Source: Leptolyngbya sp. Cla-17
GTDB taxonomy: Bacteria > Cyanobacteriota > Cyanobacteriia > Leptolyngbyales > Leptolyngbyaceae
Reading direction: 5' to 3'
Length of the DNA: 64,000 bases
Assembly (NCBI RefSeq): GCF_016807185.1
Contig: NZ_JAEVYN010000003.1
Location: forward strand, 372,001 to 436,000
In this document: in pieces, positions 45,234 to 53,200 of the stretch
Layout: each line of letters opens with the position of its first letter
Numbering within the stretch: position 1 is the stretch's first letter
Made by a program: the position numbers and the translations under genes
The notes under the pieces: model-generated
What the model was told of the DNA's origin: nothing
Database searches by the model: none
Seen by the model: the letters and a program-made list of their open reading frames with translations, nothing else

Positions 45234-45974
45234 CTATGGCAAAACCTTCTGATAGGTGTTGTAGAAGTTGTCGCTGATCACATATGCCAACCCATCGGCA
45301 CTCAATTCAGAATCTGCTTCCAACACACGCGCCTGATATTTCCAGCCCTGCGGCAGTTCCAGGCGTGTGCCCAGCGTTTCCAGATCAGCAATGGTTAATG
45401 CTGGATCGGCAATCTGAGCGTAAGATTGCATCCGATAGACCTCCCCTTCAGGAGAGATCAGTTCATAAACCAGGTTGCCTGCTCGATAGAAAAAACTCGT
45501 GGTGCGTTGAACTTCATTAGGCGTAAAGAACTTGTCCCCAACGGAGCCTTGCCATAATTTGGTTTCAAGCTTCGCCAATAGTTTCATCTCAATGCCGCCA
45601 AAATCGACGACTTTGCCTGCCGCCGTTTCGCCTCCGGCTGTGGTTTGATTGAACACCCAATAGCGTGGCCCGTTGAGTTTGGTTGCTGTGGAGCCATATT
45701 GTTGGCTCAGTGCGTCGGCATCTAGCTTTGCCCATAGATCGGCGGGGCAATCATTTAGCCCCATCGTGTTGTAAACCTCGACCGTGAGTGTGAGTCTATC
45801 TCGAAACACTGGAAGCACCTCGCAATAGCGGAAATCGCGTAGATCGGCAGGAATCGACATGGATTGAGAGGGTGCGATCGCCGGGATGCCTTTGGATTGA
45901 ACGGTGTTACCACAGCCAGCCAGTATGATGGCTAACAGCGATCCAAGTAAGGTTTGAAGAAAAGTGCGTTTCAT
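45234..45974 (-). CDS. Lipoprotein of unknown function
   Basis: 246 residues with the lipobox IILAGCG (Cys at 21). The mature domain shows IPADLRDFRYCEVLPVFRDR then LTVEVYNTMGLNDCPADLWA, and later TTAGGETAAGKVVDFGG and VYRMQSYAQIADPALTIADL. The pattern recalls small ligand-binding exported proteins found in other cyanobacteria, with no named family. It heads the run 45974-40714. A repeated stem-loop (46028-46081) lies 54-107 bases upstream of its start. Confidence 0.62.
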   Translation of the reverse strand: MKRTFLQTLLGSLLAIILAGCGNTVQSKGIPAIAPSQSMSIPADLRDFRYCEVLPVFRDRLTLTVEVYNTMGLNDCPADLWAKLDADALSQQYGSTATKLNGPRYWVFNQTTAGGETAAGKVVDFGGIEMKLLAKLETKLWQGSVGDKFFTPNEVQRTTSFFYRAGNLVYELISPEGEVYRMQSYAQIADPALTIADLETLGTRLELPQGWKYQARVLEADSELSADGLAYVISDNFYNTYQKVLP

Positions 45975-46027
45975 GGGTGGGGTGGTTACAGATAATGCTT
46001 ACCTCAGAAGCTGCGGCGATCGCGCTT

Positions 46028-46081
46028 CTTCTATTAACCTGTCGAACCTGAAGGCTGAGAAAGTAGCCTCACAGGTTTAAT
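46028..46081 (-). promoter_or_regulatory. Repeated stem-loop element, copy A
   Basis: In the leftward transcript AACCTGTGAGGCTACTTTCT pairs with a following AGCCT and CAGGTT, giving nested stems AACCTG/CAGGTT and AGGCT/AGCCT around a loop. The same block occurs at 46707-46760 before the next gene upstream. Position 55-105 bases before the ATG at 45974 suits a 5' UTR or an intercistronic repeat. Confidence 0.5.
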
Positions 46082-46188
46082 ACCCGAAATTATTTGGTAG
46101 CTATCCAAAGATCTAGGTTCTACAATCCAAACGTTTAATTTCAGCAAACGAAGTAGTGAAAATCCGCTTACTGAAATTAACTTTTTAA

Positions 46189-46637
46189 TTAATATCTAAC
46201 TACCTCATAAACAACATTGCTGCCCTGGTAGAAGGGTTTATAAATAACACCGCCGCAGTTGTAGTAGGTGACTCCACCTTCTAAAGTTGCCGAGCAACCT
46301 CCAGGTAATGCCCTGACAACTGCACCAATAGCAGGTCTGCCCTTACCGCATCTACGCCAGGATTGACAACTGGATTAACCACGCCGCCAGGATTTACGCG
46401 ATCTACGCCAGGATTGACAACTGGATTAACCACGCCGCCAGGATTGACCCGATTCACATTAGGATTCGCATCAAAGTTAGGGTTCACATTTTGACGACCC
46501 GCATTAGGATTAGGATTCACATTCGGGTTAACACGCGGTGCAGCAGTTGCATGACGTTGGGCATCCAGAGAAACCATACCGATAGACAACAAGACTGAAA
46601 ACAAGGCAAAAATGGTGGGACGTGTAAAAGATTTCAT
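46189..46637 (-). pseudogene. Secreted Asn/Pro-repeat protein with C-terminal frameshift
   Basis: From ATG 46637: a signal peptide (FALFSVLLSIGMVSLDAQ), then low-complexity NPNVNPNPNAG and a 17-residue repeat RVNPGGVVNPVVNPGVD present about twice. The frame then runs out at 46281 with an unlikely tail. One frame over, from about 46345 to a stop at 46189, lies AIGAVVRALPGGCSATLEGG then TYYNCGGVIYKPFYQGSNVV, a domain usual at the end of such exported proteins. A single frameshift near 46345 thus explains the gene. It may be inactive or a sequencing slip in the repeats. Confidence 0.6.
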
Positions 46638-46706
46638 GGCGTTTATCCTTTGTTGTTGCTGAATGATGTTATTGAGCAGGAGAAGGGAAGTTGCAGAAAT
46701 CCTGCT

Positions 46707-46760
46707 TTTTCTATCAATCTGTCGAACCTGGAGGTTTAGAAAGTAGCCTCACAGGTTCTA
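46707..46760 (-). promoter_or_regulatory. Repeated stem-loop element, copy B
   Basis: About 85% identical to copy A at 46028; the outer AACCTG/CAGGTT stem is kept, and the inner stem has one mismatch. It lies 70-120 bases before the ATG at 46637 and just past the COQ4-family stop, again ahead of an exported-protein gene. Confidence 0.5.
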
Positions 46761-46770
46761 ATCAAGCAAA

Positions 46771-47481
46771 TTACCAATCCAAATCCAGATCCGGCAAACG
46801 GTTCTTCATGCTGTATGGCTCATCAATCACCGGATCAGTAATGTTCAGTTCCTCACGCCATTGCTGCAAGGGTTTATCCCAGCCCTCTTCCCACCGTTGA
46901 GCAATCAATGGTTTTATTTCCAGTGCCATCCCCATGCCTCGCGCTGCCTGCTGCGTGACATAGGAGAGCTTTTCCGGTTGACGCTTGAGTGCCAAGCCAA
47001 TACTAGCCACTTGAAGCACCACCGATGCGGGATAGCCAATCTGCACCGCGTTAATAGACAACACGCCCAACTCTCCACCCGCGGGACCGAAGCCTGTAAT
47101 CAGGTGAGTTAAATCATGAGTTTTGCGGAGGCGCACCACCACCCAGTCGTCATCCGTTTCAATCTCGCGTTGCCGGAAGAAATTGGGATCATAGCCCAGG
47201 GTTTTCATCACCGTAGCGTATGTGTGACCCAGGGTTCCTTTCGGCAATTTGGACAAGGCTTCTAGATCGATCGCGGAACCCATGTAGCGATCGTCCATCA
47301 TGGCGCGGGCTTCGGGGATGGCTTTCACCCGATCGACACACACCTTCATTTGCTCACTACCGCGAAAGTTATCTTCAATGTCAAACACATTGTCTGTTTT
47401 TTCACCCATCGATTTGAGCAAATCGGTGACAGAGCTGAGATTGCGAACAGTGCGGCTCAGTTCCTCAAATTGTTTCAGCAT
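46771..47481 (-). CDS. COQ4-family protein
   Basis: 236 residues. The COQ4 zinc motif is intact: KTHDLTHLITGFGPAGGE gives His122, Asp123, His126 and Glu137. Upstream helices (LSKLPKGTLGHTYATVMKTL) match the family; downstream GVLSINAVQIGYPASVVLQV fits its hydrophobic groove. Eukaryotic COQ4 decarboxylates and hydroxylates/organises ubiquinone precursors. Cyanobacteria make plastoquinone, not ubiquinone, so its substrate here must be something else, perhaps another prenyl or aryl lipid. It is downstream of the TetR-BASS pair. Confidence 0.85.
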   Translation of the reverse strand: MLKQFEELSRTVRNLSSVTDLLKSMGEKTDNVFDIEDNFRGSEQMKVCVDRVKAIPEARAMMDDRYMGSAIDLEALSKLPKGTLGHTYATVMKTLGYDPNFFRQREIETDDDWVVVRLRKTHDLTHLITGFGPAGGELGVLSINAVQIGYPASVVLQVASIGLALKRQPEKLSYVTQQAARGMGMALEIKPLIAQRWEEGWDKPLQQWREELNITDPVIDEPYSMKNRLPDLDLDW

Positions 47482-47638
47482 GAGTTCCTCCTGGATGATA
47501 AGTAGATAGCGCGTGGTCGTAAGGTGGTGATGATGGCTAGTTTTACAAGTGATTTAGGCGCATTTTTGTTAACCTGCTCTGATTGAATTTGGCATAATTT
47601 TTTTGCGTAGATAATCGCGTGATTAGTTGGTTTACTGA

Positions 47639-48514
47639 TTAAGCTAATGGAGACTTAACGCGACTCATAGCGATCGCAAAGACTAAATTCATTGGAGCCA
47701 ACAGTTCACTAAAGCCGATGATTGCCAGATTTGCTTTTTGGTCGAGGGCACTACTGCTCGCGATCGCCAGACAAATTGCAATATTTCTCATGCTGGTGCT
47801 GATTGCCAACACTTTACGATCCGCGAGATCCGCTCCACCCAACCACCAACCGATGATCCAAGCTGCCACGATCAAGGTGGCGATCGCTGCTACACCATTC
47901 CATCCCAGCGTTTGAGTATCTAATGCTTTGAGCGTCGAAGTGAGAATAGTCAACGTAATGAACAGGGCAATAGCTAAAAAAGAGGTTAGTTTTTGCAGTT
48001 TGGGTGCGATTCTCCGATGGAGAGGCTGCGCCAACATCTCTAGCCAATGTCGGGTCACCTGTCCAGCCAAAAGGGGCGGAGCAATCAGCAACAAGAGGCG
48101 ACCCATGAGCGGGAAAATAGGCACACTCGCTGGGCTAATACTGGGAAAAATCAGATGAATCAGAATCGGTGTCGCGATTATGGATAAGAGCGATAGCAGA
48201 AAGACCAAGCCCACGGCATACATCAGGTTTCCTTTGGCAACCCGCGCAAAATGCAGAGCCAGCAAACCGCCAGGGGCTGCCGCAACCGCCAGAAAACCTA
48301 TTGAGATTTCGGGCGATAGATGGAACAACCGAATCAGAATTAAGCCCACGATCGGCAGCAAAATGAAATTTGCGAACAGCGATCGCCCCATCAAGCCCGA
48401 TTTCATCATGGCGATGATTTCGACCTTTGGTTTCTCTAGCGCCACTGAAAAGAGAAACGTAAAGAGAAACAACCAGATGACAATTTTGATTGAAATCGGC
48501 AGGGTGTTGAGCAT
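47639..48514 (-). CDS. BASS-family (bile acid:sodium symporter-like) transporter
   Basis: 291 residues, nine or ten hydrophobic helices with the family's FLAVAAAPGGLLALHFARVA and the C-terminal ISTSMRNIAICLAIASSSAL motif plus FSELLAPMNLVFAIA. Family members carry organic anions with sodium; examples include pyruvate, bicarbonate (SbtA is separate) and bile acids. The substrate here is unknown. Its ATG overlaps the TetR stop (TAATG), so both are translated from one message under the palindromic operator. Confidence 0.82.
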   Translation of the reverse strand: MLNTLPISIKIVIWLFLFTFLFSVALEKPKVEIIAMMKSGLMGRSLFANFILLPIVGLILIRLFHLSPEISIGFLAVAAAPGGLLALHFARVAKGNLMYAVGLVFLLSLLSIIATPILIHLIFPSISPASVPIFPLMGRLLLLIAPPLLAGQVTRHWLEMLAQPLHRRIAPKLQKLTSFLAIALFITLTILTSTLKALDTQTLGWNGVAAIATLIVAAWIIGWWLGGADLADRKVLAISTSMRNIAICLAIASSSALDQKANLAIIGFSELLAPMNLVFAIAMSRVKSPLA

Positions 48515-49170
48515 TATGGACTGCCTCCAATCCCGCGCTCTAAGGTGCGTATAAAGTCGTCTAGAACTTCACCAATGGCAGCCTGATCCAGAACGGGACC
48601 GTCTTTGACCAATTGGTTTGCGTTGATTCCCAGATAAACCGGAATAAAGCGCCTGAGTTCGTTTCCCAACGTCACGATCGTGAAGGCTGTCACATCTGGA
48701 TTGATATCCGCTGCAAGTTGACCTTGGGCAATAGCCTCTTGCACACACTGGCGCATGAATGAGATCGAGGCAATTCTTGTGCGCTTAAAGACCTCTTCTC
48801 GAAACGGCACATTGCCATGATGGGGTCCTCGATGCAGAATTTGAGTCAAGGCTGGATGCGCCAATTGAAACTCTAAAACTGCCTGAAATAACGCCCGCAA
48901 GTACACAAAAAAACCAGCTTGAATGCTTGGCAAATTTGCTCTAGCAATGAACGCTCTCTTTGTCTCCAATGCTTGATCAACCAGGTAGAGATACAGATCT
49001 TCTTTATTTTCAAAATATTGATAAAAACTACCTTTAGCAATTTTTGCCTGATTGACAATGTTTGAGATCGACGCGGCTTCATAGCTATGGTTCGCCAACT
49101 CGTCGATCGCCGCGTCGATAATGATCTGTCGCTTGACATCAGGTAAATTAAAAAAAGTTTGGGACGGCAT
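48514..49170 (-). CDS. TetR/AcrR-family repressor
   Basis: 218 residues from ATG 49170 (MPSQTFFNLPDVKRQIIIDA); a longer in-frame start would overlap the operator. The N-terminal HTH is standard: AAIDELANHSYEAASISNIV, NQAKIAKGSFYQYFENKEDL, YLYLVDQALE. The ligand domain is variable. A 40-bp perfect palindrome lies 16 bases upstream of the start and is the likely autoregulatory operator. It is the first gene of the leftward run to 46771 and perhaps further to devA. Confidence 0.88.
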   Translation of the reverse strand: MPSQTFFNLPDVKRQIIIDAAIDELANHSYEAASISNIVNQAKIAKGSFYQYFENKEDLYLYLVDQALETKRAFIARANLPSIQAGFFVYLRALFQAVLEFQLAHPALTQILHRGPHHGNVPFREEVFKRTRIASISFMRQCVQEAIAQGQLAADINPDVTAFTIVTLGNELRRFIPVYLGINANQLVKDGPVLDQAAIGEVLDDFIRTLERGIGGSP

Positions 49171-49185
49171 GAACCTAATCAAAAC

Positions 49186-49225
49186 GGATATGACCATTCA
49201 GTCATATGACTGAATGGTCATATCC
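49186..49225. promoter_or_regulatory. 40-bp perfect palindrome, TetR-type operator
   Basis: GGATATGACCATTCAGTCAT at 49186-49205 is followed without gap by its exact reverse complement. It holds two overlapping TetR-like dyads of the TGACTGA/TCAGTCA form. It is 15 bases from the TetR ATG, so binding would block its own transcription. It could be bound by two dimers. Confidence 0.85.
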
Positions 49226-49305
49226 TATGGCAAGCCCTTGAATTTGTCTACTCCTTGCTTAGAAAACCTCAGCAGAACATTTACGGTGAAGCGATTTCCG
49301 TATAG
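49226..49305. other. Spacer upstream of operator
   Basis: A short non-coding stretch between the operator and an IS630 relic. Any rightward promoter here would have no gene to serve before the elements that follow. Confidence 0.3.
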
Positions 49306-49363
49306 CACAAGCTAGGAGTCAGTCGAAAAAAAGACTTACGAGTATCAAGAACGGGATGAGCTT
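49306..49363 (+). pseudogene. IS630 transposase relic
   Basis: CACAAGCTAGGAGTCAGTCG plus a run of A gives HKLGVSRKK and, in the -1 frame, KKTYEYQERDE. The intact element at 18437 has HKLGLSRKK/KKTYGYLERDE at the same slippery site. About 19 codons survive, ending exactly where the MITE-like copy B begins, so the MITE seems to have inserted in or next to it. Confidence 0.6.
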
Positions 49364-49593
49364 GGGGTCACTTCAGAATTCGGGAAAAATCGTACTCTAA
49401 TGCCTTGCTTTTGCCAGTATTAAGAACCTTCTTGTAATAATTAAACTCTGAAACCCCTGATTTTTCGTTCAAACCGCCTATGGTAAGCAATCTAATGTGA
49501 AATTAATACATCTCAAAGTTGACCCCTGAAACCTCTGCATATCAATGCTTACAGCCTTAACGTACAAATTTTTCCAAATTCTGAGTTGACCCC
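49364..49593. mobile_element. MITE-like element, copy B (230 bp)
   Basis: Ends GGGGTCACTTCAGAATTCGG and, inverted, GGGGTCAACTCAGAATTTGG match each other and those of copy A (39845). An internal AAAGTTGACCCC near 49515 is a third, partial terminus, suggesting nesting or decay. It carries no gene and lies directly downstream of the NarL-type regulator's stop (49604). Confidence 0.65.
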
Positions 49594-49603
49594 TATTTCA
49601 CCT

Positions 49604-50233
49604 TTATAAACTCGCAATTCCGCGTTTCAATGCAATGATGGCTGCTTGGGTGCGATCTTTGACCTCTAGCTTGCTTAAAATTCGGTTAATATGAGTTTTC
49701 ACCGTACTTTCGCTGATCGTTAGCGCAGTGCTAATTTCTTGATTGCTCATTCCCTGTCCGACTAAACGAAGCACTTCTAGCTCACGATCGCTCAATTCTG
49801 GACCAGTCACCCGCTGAACTAGCTTGGCAGCCACGTTGGGGTGAACATACCGTTGCCCCCTGTTCACTGTACGAATTGCTGCCAATAGTTCCTCTGGCTC
49901 AGAGTCTTTCAGTAAATATCCCTTTGCCCCGGCTCGCAATCCTTGATAAATCTCTTCATCAGTGTCATACGTGCTCAGCACCATAATCTGGGCGTTAGGG
50001 AACTCACTGCGAATCACTGTAATCGCCTCAACACCTCCCATCTCAGGCATCCGTAGATCCATCAAAGTCACATCAGGCTGCTGTTGCTGAAACACTGCGA
50101 TCGCCTCATGCCCATTTCGCCCCTGACCCGCAATGACGATATCTGAAGCCTTCTCTAACATCCCAATCAAACCCTGAAGGACAACGGGATGATCGTCCAC
50201 AACCAGAACGCGAATGTGACTGGGCTGACTCAT
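49604..50233 (-). CDS. NarL/LuxR-family response regulator
   Basis: 209 residues. The receiver domain has VLVVDDHPVVLQ and the phospho-acceptor Asp59 in VTLMDLRMPEMGG. The C-terminal LuxR HTH has LSDRELEVLRLVGQGMSNQE, ISTALTISESTVKTHINRIL and SKLEVKDRTQAAI. It starts 6 bases after the stop of the giant sensor kinase, whose HisKA_3-type kinase domain is the usual partner of NarL regulators. The target genes are not evident. Confidence 0.93.
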   Translation of the reverse strand: MSQPSHIRVLVVDDHPVVLQGLIGMLEKASDIVIAGQGRNGHEAIAVFQQQQPDVTLMDLRMPEMGGVEAITVIRSEFPNAQIMVLSTYDTDEEIYQGLRAGAKGYLLKDSEPEELLAAIRTVNRGQRYVHPNVAAKLVQRVTGPELSDRELEVLRLVGQGMSNQEISTALTISESTVKTHINRILSKLEVKDRTQAAIIALKRGIASL

Positions 50234-50239
50234 GCTGAC

Positions 50240-53200
50240 TTACTCCCGATTAATAGATACCGTGATCTCGGTCCCTTGCCCTAAATGGCTTTGAATCTTT
50301 AACTCAGCTCTGATGCGTTCAGCCCGTTGTACTATCCCCAGCAGACCAAAGCCATTTCTCATCGCCTGGTTTTCTACATCAAATCCCTGCCCATTGTCTT
50401 TTATTCGTAAGCTGCATTGGGTCGGTTCATAGACCAGTTCAATGCGGATTTCATGCGCCTCAGCATGTTTGATTGCATTGGTCAAAGCTTCCTGCCCAAT
50501 CCGAAACAGATTATTCTCCAAATCGGAGGATAGAGGATAGGGCGTACCAATGACTTCGTAGACGATTTGGGTGGCGATTGAGGAGTCCAATTGAGCAGCA
50601 AGACGGCTTAGGGCATCCTGTAAGTTACTACTCTCTAAAAGGTGCGGACGGTGTAGTGCCTCTACTGAACGACGTGCCTCCGCAAGCCCAGAACGAGCTA
50701 AGTCGAGGATCTGAGTGAGGAGAGTTTGCGCTTTTTCTGGATCTGCCGTTACCTCATCGGAGGCAGATCGAGTATGAATGATAATCCCTGTAAATGCCTG
50801 TGCTAAAGTGTCGTGAATTTCCCGTGCCATGTGGTTGCGCTCTTCTAGAATGGAGGCTTCTTCGGCACGTTTGCGATCGTCAATGTCAGCGTGGGTTCCC
50901 AACATCCGCATGGGTTGACCTGATTCGTCCCAGGCAACAATTTTGCCAACAGAAAGAGTCCATTTCCACCGACCATCCTGGGTACGCTGGCGATACTCTG
51001 CTTGATAGCTGGGGATTTCTCCAGCAATGTAAGCACGGTAGGTTGCGACAACTGATTCTCTGTCGTCAGGATGCAAACGGGCAATCCATTCGGAAATGGG
51101 TTCGTGGAATGTTGCTGGATCGTAGCCCAGCATTAAAGCATATTCCGGGTTAAAAATTCTTTCTTCAGTTTTTAAATTGAGATCGTAGAGTCCCTGATTT
51201 GTGGCTGTTAGTGCTAGGCGCAGCCGTTCTTCACTATTTTGTAGAGCGGCTTCTGCTTGTTTGCGATCGCTAATATCTGAAATCACGCATTCCATGTATC
51301 CATCGGCTGTATTCAGACAAAAGGAGTAAAGTCCCCACAATAGCGCGCCATTTCGTTTTCGTATCTGCACTTCAATGTTTCGCACATTCTTATCAAAGAT
51401 TTGCAGTTCACCCAGATGCGGGTGCAATACAACTGGATTCACATAAAAGTCTGTCGTGCGTTTGATGCCAATAATCTCATCGGGTGAATCAAAGCCAAAC
51501 AGCTCCACCAGGCGTTGATTGGCATCGAGAATTAATCCATCAGAAAGACGCGTTCGGAAGATGCAGACCTGTGAGTTTTCAAAGATATTGCGGAACTTAG
51601 CTTCACTGCGCTGTAGGGCTGCCGTTCGTTCCGCTACCTGTTGCTCTAAGGTACGATTGTAATCGGTTAGCAGTTGTTCTGCTTGTCTCCGCTCAGTGAT
51701 GTCTTGAAAGGCTGTCAGCGCATAAGCGACATTGCCCTGCTCATCAAAGATAGGAGTTCCCCACACCTCAACTGGAATGATTGCGCTGTTTTGGTGAATT
51801 TCCAGATCGTCAACTGTGGTGCGTTCGCCGCTCAACGCCCGGATAGTGGGTAGTTCTTCAGTGGGATATTGTTGATTTGTTCCCGCCCGATAAAGTTGAT
51901 AAGCCTCTGCAAGTTGCTCCAGTGTTACGGAAGGATCAGTTCCTTTGCCCACTAACTGAATAGCCCGTTGATTGAAGTAGTAAGGGCGACTAGTCACATC
52001 CACGACAGCAATTCCCACCGGGATTGCTTCTAGAAATTGAGTCATCCTACTTTCGCTAGCGCGTAGCCTGGAGTATAGTTTGGCATTTTCGATCGCAATG
52101 GCTGCTTGAGTCGATAGTAGATGTAAGACTTGCGATCGCTCCGGTGTAAATGCTCCAGTTGCTAACTGATTTTCCAGATACAACACGCCGACCAGCTTAC
52201 TTTGGTTCAGCAGTGGTAAACAGAAGACCGACTGAGTTTGATTGTGCTGAATGTATGACTCATTGATAAAATTACCTTCATGAGTTGCATCGTTCAAGAT
52301 GATGGATTTATGAGTCCGGATCACATACTGAATAATAGATGCGGGTAAACGAGTTGCGATCGGAATCGATTGCAGCACTCGCGTAGCACAAACCTGCTCA
52401 CCCTCATCGAGTTCACAAGCAGCTTCAATCACCCAGTCGCCTGAGTTCTCCAGAATTAGAAATCCGGTTTGTGCCCCAGCGTTCTCAATTAAAATCTGCA
52501 TCAGAGAGCCAAGTAACCGATCCAGTTCAATTTCACTCGAAATCGCTTGGGATGCCTTCAGTACTGCTGCCAAGTCGAAAGCGCTGTCTAAGCGAGTAGA
52601 GATGGTTTCAGAAGCTGTGCGAATTGCCGTGGAATCAACGCTCGACGACGAAGGAAAAAACTGCGGGTAGCGAGTTTCTAAATCTTTGACTTTTGCAGTT
52701 GCTCCCCATTTCACATAACTGTAATGAGCTTCATTAATATACAGCCTGGTAATTTTCTCATTTTTTCTATGCAGCCAAAATTTGGCATACAATTCGTTTG
52801 CCAGGGCTTCATTTTGCATAAATTCATTTTCAACCGCCGACTGAATTCCACGCTCATAGAATTCCATCGCCTCGATATGGTTGCCACTGATCCTCGCCAT
52901 TTCTGCAGAAATTAACAGATATTGATGCAGGAAATTTTCTGGACAGTTCTTAGCCCAAATTCTCATTTTGCCGTGTAGGTCTGTCAACTGGTTCCATGCT
53001 TTTTGCTGCTCTTCTGCTGTGAAAGAGTCATAGAGTGCCGCGATCGCGAGGGCGTGATAGAAAACCCTCAGCTCATCCCAAATCGTGCCAGTGTAATCCC
53101 GGATAACTCGTTCTGTCTCCTGGGCAACTTCACATGCAGCAAGATACCTATCAAAGGTGTAGAGGAGGGCTAGTTTTGCGATGAGGTAGAACATCTCAAA

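Noticed and set aside
52056..52090. GCGTAGCCTGGAG in the giant kinase as a third copy of the IS1-inserted repeat
   Set aside because: It lies in the conserved GAF-PAS linker LRASESRM with no extra residues, so the partial match is probably chance.
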